DNA of 23,354 nucleotides from NCBI GenBank assembly GCA_902489275.1, contig CABTZK010000029.1, positions 1-23,354 on the forward strand, read 5' to 3'. The notes under the pieces were generated by a model. It was given only the letters and a program-made list of their open reading frames with translations, did not search any database and was not told the origin of the DNA. Below, in pieces: positions 7,203-13,195 of this stretch. Each line of letters starts with the position of its first letter. Position 1 is the stretch's first letter. This DNA is from an uncultured Porphyromonadaceae bacterium (GTDB lineage: Bacteria > Bacteroidota > Bacteroidia > Bacteroidales > Muribaculaceae). Made by a program: the position numbers and the translations under genes.

Positions 7203-9278
7203 TTATTCGGTGGTGTCTTCCTGTTCCTCGAGTTCAGCCCGGTAGGCCTCGTAGAGTGCCTCTTGCGAGCGAAAAGGAGCCTCGCCCAGGCCGTGTTGCT
7301 GTATTTCGTTCGTGTCTTTCCCGTCAACGATGCGTCCGTTGGCCGTGTCCCTGAGACCGTACTCCACCGTTCGGAGCAAATCCTTGCGCAAGTCGGGGTC
7401 GTAGACTGGTGTCATCACCTCGATTCTGTTCACGAGATTCCGCGGCATCCAGTCGGCAGAGCCCATGTAGTACTTGGGACTTCCGCCATTGCAGAAAATC
7501 AAGATGCGCGAATGCTCAAGGTAGCGGTCGATGATGCCCACCGCCTTAATGTTCTCGCTCATGCCAGGCACGCCAGGGATGAGCGAGCAATTGCCGCGCA
7601 CGACAATGCTAATCTTCACTCCCGCTTGCGAAGCCTCATAGAGTTTGTCGACAACATCGGGGTCGGTAATGTGATTGATTTTCATCTTCAGCCATGCCTC
7701 TTTTCCTTCCTTCGCATTTTTAATCTCCACGCTCAACTGGCGCAAGATTCTGTTTTTCATAGAGTTAGGTGACACCATCAACTCTCTGAAACGCACTTGT
7801 GAGAATGGCTTGTCGATGAAATCAAACACCCTTTCCACTTCGTTGACGATTCTCGGGCGGGCGGTCATCATGAGGTAGTCGGTGTAGGCCTTGGCGTTTC
7901 CCTCATGGAAGTTGCCCGTGCCAATGCAGGCGATATTGCCTTGCTTGGTGGTGATGTGCAACAGCTTTGAATGGATTTTCAGGCCCTCGATGCCAAAAAT
8001 CACGTTCACGCCATCTTCCTGCATCCTCTTGCTCCACTGGATGTTGCTTTCCTCGTCAAATCGAGCCAGGAGTTCAACCACTGCCGTGACTTTCTTGCCA
8101 TTGTGGGCTGCGCATATCAGGGCTTTCACCACTTTCGAGTCCTTGGCCAAGCGATAGAGGGTGGTCTTGATTTCCTTGACCTTGGGGTGCAAGGCGGCTT
8201 CCCGCAGTAGCCTGATATAGCCGTTGAACGAGTGGTAAGGCACATGGATGAAGCGGTCTTTTTGCCTGATGAGCGTGATGAGGCTCTCGTCGGAGATGTA
8301 CTCGGGCTTCATCAGTTGCGGCCACTTGGGATAGGTAAGGCCCACTCGCCCACAGCTGGGGAAAGTCATGAGGTCCTTGTGGTTCTGGTATCTTCCCGAT
8401 GCCAAGAGCGTGTCTAATTCCCTGATGTTGAGCTTGCTCATCACTTTCCTCTTGAGCTCGCGAGGCATGCTCTTGTCGTAGACAATGCGCAGCGGCTCTC
8501 CTTTTCTCCGGCTCTGCACGCCCTGGGCGATTCTTTCGAGCAAGCCCGAGTCGGCCTCATTGTCCATTTCCATCTCTGCATCTTTGGTGAACTTGAAAGA
8601 GTAAGCCTCGTAGTCGCTTTTTTCTAACCCGATAAAAATGAGCGGCAGGCAATACCTGATCACGTCGTCCAGGTACATGATGTTGTCATATCCGTCAGAT
8701 TTTGGAACGCTAATGAAGCGCCCATAGATTTTGTCGGGTATCCTAATGATGGCATACTTGACTCTTTTCTTTTCAATCTTCTTCACGGCCAAATAAATGT
8801 GATTATCTTCCAAAGCCGAGAAATCGTCGATTTTAGAGAGCCATATCGGGTTGGTCGAGCCGTTCAGCTTTTCATAATAGAACTGTGTGATGAATTGCTT
8901 CTGCTCATCGTTGAGTTGCGTCTCATCAATCAAGCGAATGCGATGCTCTTCAAGTTTCATTTTCACCTCTTGCGTGGCTTGCTCGTACTCAAGGCTATAG
9001 GTCTCGTTGAGTTTTGTGATGGTCTTGATGACTCGCTTGATTCTCTTTTCTTGCTCTACCGAAAGGCCGCCAGACTCGATCATCCTGTTCAGCGATGCCA
9101 TCCTTACCCTGAAAAACTCGTCAAGATTATTAGAATAGATTCCCAGGAAGGAGAGGCGCTCCAGCAGCGGCACCTCTTTTTTTCGAGCCTCTTGGAGAAT
9201 TCTGTGGTTGAAATACATCCAGCTCACATCTCTTGCGATGCTTGTTGAGGACTTTGACTTGCTTTTTGCCATGGTCAT
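7203..9278 (-). CDS. ppk1: Polyphosphate kinase 1
   Basis: PPK1 reversibly polymerises the gamma-phosphate of ATP into polyphosphate. The 691-residue protein has the full domain order: N-terminal domain (about 14-120, with DVSWMYFNHRILQEA and IYSNNLDEFFRVRM), a PHP-like head domain, and two phospholipase D-like C-terminal domains. The autophosphorylated histidine is His436 in KIHSKLLHIT. The second conserved histidine is His589 in YLEHSR, and Arg376 and Arg406 lie in the conserved TTLYR and LLARFDEE motifs. The N-terminus is Ser/Lys-rich. Start ATG 9278 (MTMAK) has an alternative at 9272 (MAKSK). The C-terminal 25 residues are acidic. It is first in an operon with ppx, preceded by a TAATTTTG box 22 nt upstream. 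Confidence 0.96.
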   Translation of the reverse strand: MTMAKSKSKSSTSIARDVSWMYFNHRILQEARKKEVPLLERLSFLGIYSNNLDEFFRVRMASLNRMIESGGLSVEQEKRIKRVIKTITKLNETYSLEYEQATQEVKMKLEEHRIRLIDETQLNDEQKQFITQFYYEKLNGSTNPIWLSKIDDFSALEDNHIYLAVKKIEKKRVKYAIIRIPDKIYGRFISVPKSDGYDNIMYLDDVIRYCLPLIFIGLEKSDYEAYSFKFTKDAEMEMDNEADSGLLERIAQGVQSRRKGEPLRIVYDKSMPRELKRKVMSKLNIRELDTLLASGRYQNHKDLMTFPSCGRVGLTYPKWPQLMKPEYISDESLITLIRQKDRFIHVPYHSFNGYIRLLREAALHPKVKEIKTTLYRLAKDSKVVKALICAAHNGKKVTAVVELLARFDEESNIQWSKRMQEDGVNVIFGIEGLKIHSKLLHITTKQGNIACIGTGNFHEGNAKAYTDYLMMTARPRIVNEVERVFDFIDKPFSQVRFRELMVSPNSMKNRILRQLSVEIKNAKEGKEAWLKMKINHITDPDVVDKLYEASQAGVKISIVVRGNCSLIPGVPGMSENIKAVGIIDRYLEHSRILIFCNGGSPKYYMGSADWMPRNLVNRIEVMTPVYDPDLRKDLLRTVEYGLRDTANGRIVDGKDTNEIQQHGLGEAPFRSQEALYEAYRAELEEQEDTTE

Positions 9279-9300
9279 GTGATTACGATTGAGAAGTGTG

Positions 9301-9308
9301 CAAAATTA
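9301..9308 (-). promoter_or_regulatory. -7 promoter element for ppk1-ppx
   Basis: The complement is TAATTTTG, a TAnnTTTG match 22 nt upstream of the ppk1 ATG. No TTTG -33 element is seen at the expected spacing. Confidence 0.45.
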
Positions 9309-9545
9309 CTTAAAAGCGAATAAAACGCCGCCACGCTGCCTATAACAATCCTGTAACAATTTTTGATGGTCACAAGTTAAAAAAATTGGCTCAAATTGGC
9401 GAGTTTAGCATATTTTAGAAGCAGCAAACGCTCAAACACCTAAGAAATAACAAATTACGATGTTCACATTCTTCTTAACACTGAAAATAAAACGATACTT
9501 CCTAAAAACAATGAATATTTGAATACCTTGTGTGGCTGTTGACAC

Positions 9546-9579
9546 AAAAAAATAATCCCCAATATCACTATCGAGGATT
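9546..9579 (-). terminator. Rho-independent terminator with GUGA tetraloop
   Basis: On the minus strand an 11-bp stem (complement of 9569-9579 with 9554-9564, two G-U pairs) closes a GUGA tetraloop of the stable GNRA class. One A and seven U follow (complement of 9546-9552). It ends the candidate RNA and would stop most transcription entering ppk1 from further upstream. Confidence 0.75.
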
Positions 9580-9692
9580 GCTTAACTAATTAACCTTCTA
9601 ATACCATTAACATAAACCTTAAACAAAAATGAAACGTTACCGTCATCACGACGAACACAATTTCATACCTTAAAAACTAATACCATGAAAAA
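9546..9692 (-). ncRNA. Candidate small RNA or ppk1 leader attenuator
   Basis: A self-contained unit on the minus strand: a promoter with a full TACTTTTG -7 box, about 147 nt of non-coding sequence, and a strong terminator. A central imperfect stem-loop is closed by ATGAAA/TTTCAT (9629-9634 with 9661-9666) with an apical CGTC/GACG stem. The 10-mer CTAATACCAT (plus strand) occurs exactly twice, at 9598-9607 and 9677-9686, and ACCTTAAA twice, at 9616-9623 and 9667-9674. I do not recognise it as a known RNA family. It ends 267 nt before ppk1, so it could be a free sRNA or a terminated leader of ppk1. The repeated boxes could instead belong to plus-strand translation-start contexts. Confidence 0.45.
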
Positions 9693-9698
9693 CCATTG

Positions 9699-9729
9699 CA
9701 AAAGTAGCACAAATATGTTTTATAGCATA
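9699..9729 (-). promoter_or_regulatory. Promoter of the candidate RNA
   Basis: TACTTTTG (complement of 9699-9706) is a full -7 match and shares the 10-mer TACTTTTGCA with the tRNA-Val promoter. TATG (complement of 9726-9729), one base off the TTTG -33 element, lies 19 nt upstream. The predicted start is near 9692. Confidence 0.55.
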
Positions 9730-9860
9730 ATTCTTGGGGATTTTTTTGCTTCTTATTAACAAACTTTCACCAAACAAGCGGACGATAAACATTCGTAAAC
9801 ACAAATTCAGCAATTTAAAAAAACGGTTTCAGGCTCACTCGCACGCAAAGCGGTCGCTCG

Positions 9861-10298
9861 TCAAGGATGAAGCATGAGCTCCCTCACGTCGCGAATCATG
9901 TGAGCATGGTCGAAAGCGAGCTCTGGCAGCGCGTCGAGCGGAAACCATTGTGCCCGCTTGGCATCGTCACGCGCCTCTGCCGGAACGATTTTCGGGAGAT
10001 AGGCCATGTAGGCAATGCTGACGACACGGCCCCGCGGGTCGCGCTGGGGGTTGGTGTAGGCTCCCAGCTGCATCATTTGTCCCGCCTCGATGCCTGTTTC
10101 CTCTTTGAGTTCGCGCCGGCAAGCCGTTTCGGCATCCTCATCCATGTTCATGAATCCTCCCGGCAATGCCCATTTTCCTTGAAAGGGCTCGCGGCCTCGC
10201 TCAATGAGCAAGACGCTCATTCCTCTGTCGCCAGGGGCGAGCGCCACGCAATCGACGGTGACTTCGGGCCGTGGATAGGAATAGCAGTACTGTTTCAT
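9861..10298 (-). CDS. Nudix hydrolase
   Basis: A small cytoplasmic pyrophosphohydrolase. The full Nudix box G-X5-E-X7-REUXEEXGU is present at residues 48-70 (Gly48, Glu54, Arg62-Glu63, Glu66-Glu67, Gly69). The N-terminal YPRPEVTVDCV and the later YTNPQRDPRGRVVS resemble the ADP-ribose pyrophosphatase-like Nudix group; the substrate is inferred only loosely. I chose ATG 10298 (MKQYCY) because the conserved domain starts there. An in-frame ATG at 10337 would add 13 residues of low-complexity sequence and leave 17 nt to meaB. It is the last gene of the likely DUF1573-DUF1573-meaB-Nudix unit. No clean terminator hairpin is seen after the stop, only a T-run on this strand near 9820. Confidence 0.9.
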   Translation of the reverse strand: MKQYCYSYPRPEVTVDCVALAPGDRGMSVLLIERGREPFQGKWALPGGFMNMDEDAETACRRELKEETGIEAGQMMQLGAYTNPQRDPRGRVVSIAYMAYLPKIVPAEARDDAKRAQWFPLDALPELAFDHAHMIRDVRELMLHP

Positions 10299-10354
10299 TG
10301 CAATTGAAGATGTTGGTGATGATTGAACAAGTGTCATGACCGCAGGCAGGGCAA

Positions 10355-11500
10355 TCAGTTGCCCTTGAGGTGGTCAAAGTAGAACTTAAGCACGTCGCTG
10401 GCTGCCACAAAGCTCGACTGCTGGTTGTTCAAGACCATTTCTTGCTTGATGTCGAGCAATTTGGCCACATCGGGGTTGCTATAGAAGTTGCTCTTGAGGT
10501 GGTCGTTGATGGTCTCGTACATCCAGTACTTCTCCTGCTGCTTGCGCTTTTCCTGAAAGTAGCCATTGTTTTTCACAAAAAGGAAGTAGCCGTCAATGAT
10601 TTCCCACAGCTTTTCGACCCCCAGGTTGTAATAGCCCGAATAGGTGGTCACCTGGGGCGTGAGCCCACTCGGCGGAAGCGGGAACAGGTGCAACGCGTTT
10701 TGGAACTCAGCAGCCTGAATCTTGGCACGCTCAACGTTGTCGCCGTCGGCCTTGTTGATGGCAATAGCATCGGCCATCTCCATGATACCGCGCTTGATGC
10801 CCTGCAACTCGTCGCCGGCGCCCGCAATCTGAATCAGTAAGAAGAAGTCGACCATGGAGTGGACAGCGGTCTCGCTCTGCCCCACGCCCACCGTTTCCAC
10901 AAAGATGTTGTTGTAGCCGGCGGCCTCGCACAAGACGATGGTCTCGCGGGTCTTGCGGGCCACGCCGCCCAGCGACCCTGCCGAGGGCGAAGGGCGGATA
11001 AACGCGCGCGGATGCACCGAGAGGGTCTCCATGCGGGTCTTGTCGCCTAAAATCGACCCTTTCGAGCGTTCGCTGCTGGGGTCGATGGCCAGCACGGCGA
11101 GTTTATCGTCCAAGTTGCGCCCTAACACATAGGTGCCAAACACGTCGATCGACGTGCTCTTGCCCGAGCCTGGCACGCCCGTGATGCCGATGCGGCGGCT
11201 GTTGCCCGTGTAGGGGAGGCATTTCTCAATCACCTCTTGCGCCACGACTTGATGCTCGGGCTTGAGGCTCTCGACCAATGTCACGGCCTGCCCCAGCACG
11301 GCGGTATTGCCCTTGCGGATGCCCTCCACATAGTCGCTCACGGTGAGCTTGGGGCGTTTCTTGCGCTTCAGCCGGGGATTAATCACAGGCGGTTGCTCGA
11401 CACCGGCGTTCACTTGCAATCCTGCAAATTGCTCGTCGTTCTCGGGATGTTTCACCTTGGCGGTCGGTGCAGTGTGTTTCTTTTGTCTTGATGTGCTCAT
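10355..11500 (-). CDS. meaB: MeaB/ArgK family GTPase (methylmalonyl-CoA mutase chaperone)
   Basis: MeaB is a G3E-family GTPase that guards and reloads the B12-dependent methylmalonyl-CoA mutase. Walker A is GVPGSGKS (108-115). The metal-site Asp140 is in AIDPSS, the switch/Walker B region is ETVGVGQSE (202-210), and the guanine-specificity motif is NKAD (249-252). The PSPSAGSLGGVA block (170-181) is characteristic of the family. The first 50 residues are a Lys/Pro-rich extension of low complexity. At 381 residues it is slightly longer than typical family members. The mutase genes are not in the window. It starts 25 nt after the second DUF1573 gene and lies in the same operon. Earlier literature calls this family ArgK; an arginine-kinase role is not supported. 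Confidence 0.93.
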   Translation of the reverse strand: MSTSRQKKHTAPTAKVKHPENDEQFAGLQVNAGVEQPPVINPRLKRKKRPKLTVSDYVEGIRKGNTAVLGQAVTLVESLKPEHQVVAQEVIEKCLPYTGNSRRIGITGVPGSGKSTSIDVFGTYVLGRNLDDKLAVLAIDPSSERSKGSILGDKTRMETLSVHPRAFIRPSPSAGSLGGVARKTRETIVLCEAAGYNNIFVETVGVGQSETAVHSMVDFFLLIQIAGAGDELQGIKRGIMEMADAIAINKADGDNVERAKIQAAEFQNALHLFPLPPSGLTPQVTTYSGYYNLGVEKLWEIIDGYFLFVKNNGYFQEKRKQQEKYWMYETINDHLKSNFYSNPDVAKLLDIKQEMVLNNQQSSFVAASDVLKFYFDHLKGN

Positions 11501-11525
11501 ATCCTAATACCTAAATATCTGTAAT

Positions 11526-12623
11526 CTATTTGACAAGCCCCACGATTCTCACCCGGGTTTGCGGCGTGTAGGGGTCGTTGGTGATGATGTCGGCTGTCGT
11601 GTTCACGACAGTGCCGCGAAGCGAAGCCGTGTCGATGGTCACCGTCACCGTGGCCGTTTTTCCGCTTGGGACCGCTTGCTTGTCGGCAGCGAGGGAAATT
11701 CCCTCACCGCCTGGCGCAAACAGGCGGCGCAGCATGAGGTCGCGCTTGCCCGTGTTGGTGACGGTGAGCGTGCGTTTCGCCTGCTCGCCGGGAAACAGGA
11801 TTCCAAAGTCGAGCTTATCGGCGCTCACGCTCACCACAGGCGCGTCACGGCGCTGCTGGCTGGTGAGATTCTCGAAATTCTCCTTCACATTGGCCATCAC
11901 CTCAAGATGCGTCATGCCCCCGATGCCGTCACTGCCCGGATTGAGCGGTGTGGCCACAAGGCTAAGCGTGTCGGTATTCAGTCCCCACAAGGGCGCTCCC
12001 GTGGTATCGTAGTAGAAATCGACAATCAACCCCTCGCCCGGCGGCACCGAGTCGGGCACCACGTGGGCGGCCAAGTGGCGCGGCATGCCCTCAATGGTCA
12101 CGAGCAGCGTGTCGCTGGCCGTGTTGTAGCCCGCCACAAAGGCATCAACCACCTTTCCCCGTGGCACTTCACCCAGCAGGATGTCGCTCTTGGTGAGGTG
12201 CAGCGAGCCACAGCTCACGGGATAACGGCTGCCGATGGTTTCTGGAGCGCCGATGACATGGCCTTTTACCGTCAGCACGCTCTTGCGGGGGCGGCCGTTG
12301 GTGTAGACGAAAACCGTTTTCTCAAACAGGCCTGGAATGTGGCGAGGGTTGTAGGCAATCTTCACCGTCCCGGTGTCGCCCGGCTGCATCGTCTCGCGGC
12401 TGTATTCAGCCACGGTGCAGCCGCACGTGGGCTTCACCCGGGTGATAACCAGAGCCGAGTCGCCCACGTTCACCACCTGCATGGTGCAAGTGACCGTGCC
12501 CGCCTCCTCTTTGAAAGTGCCGAAGTCGTGGACGCTCTCTATCCACGAGGGTTTCCCCTGCGCTCCGGCAGCCAGCGCGGCAAGGGCAAGGATAGCCGTC
12601 ACTATGTGTCGCAACCTCGTCAT
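11526..12623 (-). CDS. Secreted DUF1573 protein, three-domain form
   Basis: A 365-residue exported protein with a signal peptide (about 1-23, ending AAGAQG). DUF1573 domains are short Ig-like beta sandwiches common in Bacteroidetes; their function is unknown. The N-terminal domain (about 25-125) has the hallmark CGC motif at Cys67-Gly68-Cys69 (TCGCT) and the pattern HDFGTFKEE. A middle region (about 130-255) is more divergent. A second clear DUF1573-like copy follows at about 262-365 (LDFGILFPGEQ), without the CGC. Its ATG overlaps the stop of the upstream DUF1573 gene by 4 nt (ATGA), so translation is probably coupled. meaB starts 25 nt downstream. The link between these secreted proteins and the cytoplasmic MeaB is unclear. 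Confidence 0.9.
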   Translation of the reverse strand: MTRLRHIVTAILALAALAAGAQGKPSWIESVHDFGTFKEEAGTVTCTMQVVNVGDSALVITRVKPTCGCTVAEYSRETMQPGDTGTVKIAYNPRHIPGLFEKTVFVYTNGRPRKSVLTVKGHVIGAPETIGSRYPVSCGSLHLTKSDILLGEVPRGKVVDAFVAGYNTASDTLLVTIEGMPRHLAAHVVPDSVPPGEGLIVDFYYDTTGAPLWGLNTDTLSLVATPLNPGSDGIGGMTHLEVMANVKENFENLTSQQRRDAPVVSVSADKLDFGILFPGEQAKRTLTVTNTGKRDLMLRRLFAPGGEGISLAADKQAVPSGKTATVTVTIDTASLRGTVVNTTADIITNDPYTPQTRVRIVGLVK

Positions 12624-13012
12624 CGCTTCTGCTTGGGAATGACGGTGCCGGTGATGACAAGGGTGGTGCGCTTCTCCACGCCGTTGGTGTAGACCTTGAT
12701 GGTTTTCCTAAACGCGCCAGGCCGCCCATTGGGGTTGAACGTGATTTTAATTTTGCCTTTTTTGCCAGGGCTGATGGGCTTGGTGGTGAACTCGGGGCGC
12801 GTGCATCCGCAAGCCGTCCGCACTTGGTTGATCACCAGTGGCCTGTCGCCCGTGTTCAGCACTTGAAACGTGCAGGATACCGCGCCTTTCTCTTCCTTGA
12901 TATAGCCAAAATCATGCTTCTGCACGGGGTAAGCGCCTTGCGCCAGCGGGGCAGCCAGCGCCATCAAAGGCAGCACGAGAATGGCCAACAGTGATATGAT
13001 GTGACGTTTCAT
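12620..13012 (-). CDS. Secreted DUF1573 protein, single-domain form
   Basis: A 130-residue exported protein with a signal peptide (about 1-20, ending ALA) and one DUF1573 domain (about 28-128). The domain has HDFGYIKEEKG, the CGC motif at Cys68-Gly69-Cys70 (ACGCT) and VYTNGVEKRTTLVITGTV at its end. It strongly resembles the N-terminal domain of the next gene, so the pair probably arose by duplication. The two CGC cysteines may bind metal or form a disulfide in the periplasm, but this is not known. It is first in the operon, with a TAATTTTG box 25 nt upstream, and overlaps the next gene by 4 nt. Confidence 0.92.
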   Translation of the reverse strand: MKRHIISLLAILVLPLMALAAPLAQGAYPVQKHDFGYIKEEKGAVSCTFQVLNTGDRPLVINQVRTACGCTRPEFTTKPISPGKKGKIKITFNPNGRPGAFRKTIKVYTNGVEKRTTLVITGTVIPKQKR

Positions 13013-13037
13013 CTCTCTCTTTCGTTGATTAATGAGA

Positions 13038-13045
13038 CAAAATTA
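13038..13045 (-). promoter_or_regulatory. -7 promoter element for the DUF1573-meaB-Nudix unit
   Basis: The complement is TAATTTTG, 25 nt upstream of the first DUF1573 ATG and just downstream of the terminator hairpin of the C10 protease gene. No -33 element is evident. Confidence 0.5.
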
Positions 13046-13050
13046 CAAAT

Positions 13051-13100
13051 AAAAAACGAGAATTTGCCTTAAACACTATTAATAGTTGTTTAAGGCAAAT
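13051..13100 (-). terminator. Terminator hairpin of the C10 protease gene
   Basis: A perfect 14-bp inverted repeat (13062-13075 with 13087-13100) encloses an 11-nt loop that itself contains the palindrome CTATTAATAG. Read on the minus strand, the stem is followed after five bases by six T (complement of 13051-13056). It separates the protease gene from the DUF1573 operon promoter. The stem is only moderately G/C-rich. Confidence 0.7.
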
Positions 13101-13195
13101 CCATGCGTTCGGGTTGATTCAAGCCAATGGCCGTTTCGGGTGGGGAAAGAGTGCTTTCCCTGCTTGCGCGCCAAAAATCGGCACGGCTCGCGCAT

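Larger units (their letters stand above)
9279..9860. other. 582-bp AT-rich intergenic region
   Basis: There is no protein gene that I can support between ppk1 and the Nudix gene. The region holds the ppk1 -7 box (9301-9308), the candidate minus-strand RNA (9546-9692) and its promoter. On the plus strand two tiny open frames (14 codons from 9629 and 24 codons from 9685) follow start-like contexts but have no recognisable product. The stretches 9309-9545 and 9730-9860 show no clear structure beyond A/T richness. Confidence 0.7.

Noticed and set aside
9629..9673. 14-codon His-containing frame as a his-type leader peptide
   Set aside because: No histidine biosynthesis gene follows on the plus strand, and no attenuator structure is seen in that direction.
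6147..9850. Repeated ACGCAAAGCG downstream of both ppx and the Nudix gene
   Set aside because: Two copies of a 10-mer with a 3-bp CGC/GCG stem can be chance; there are no flanking similarity and no U-tract at the expected place.
11559..12692. 377-codon open frame on the plus strand
   Set aside because: It lies opposite the two DUF1573 genes and spans their overlap. Composition is Arg/His/Val-rich with no domain.
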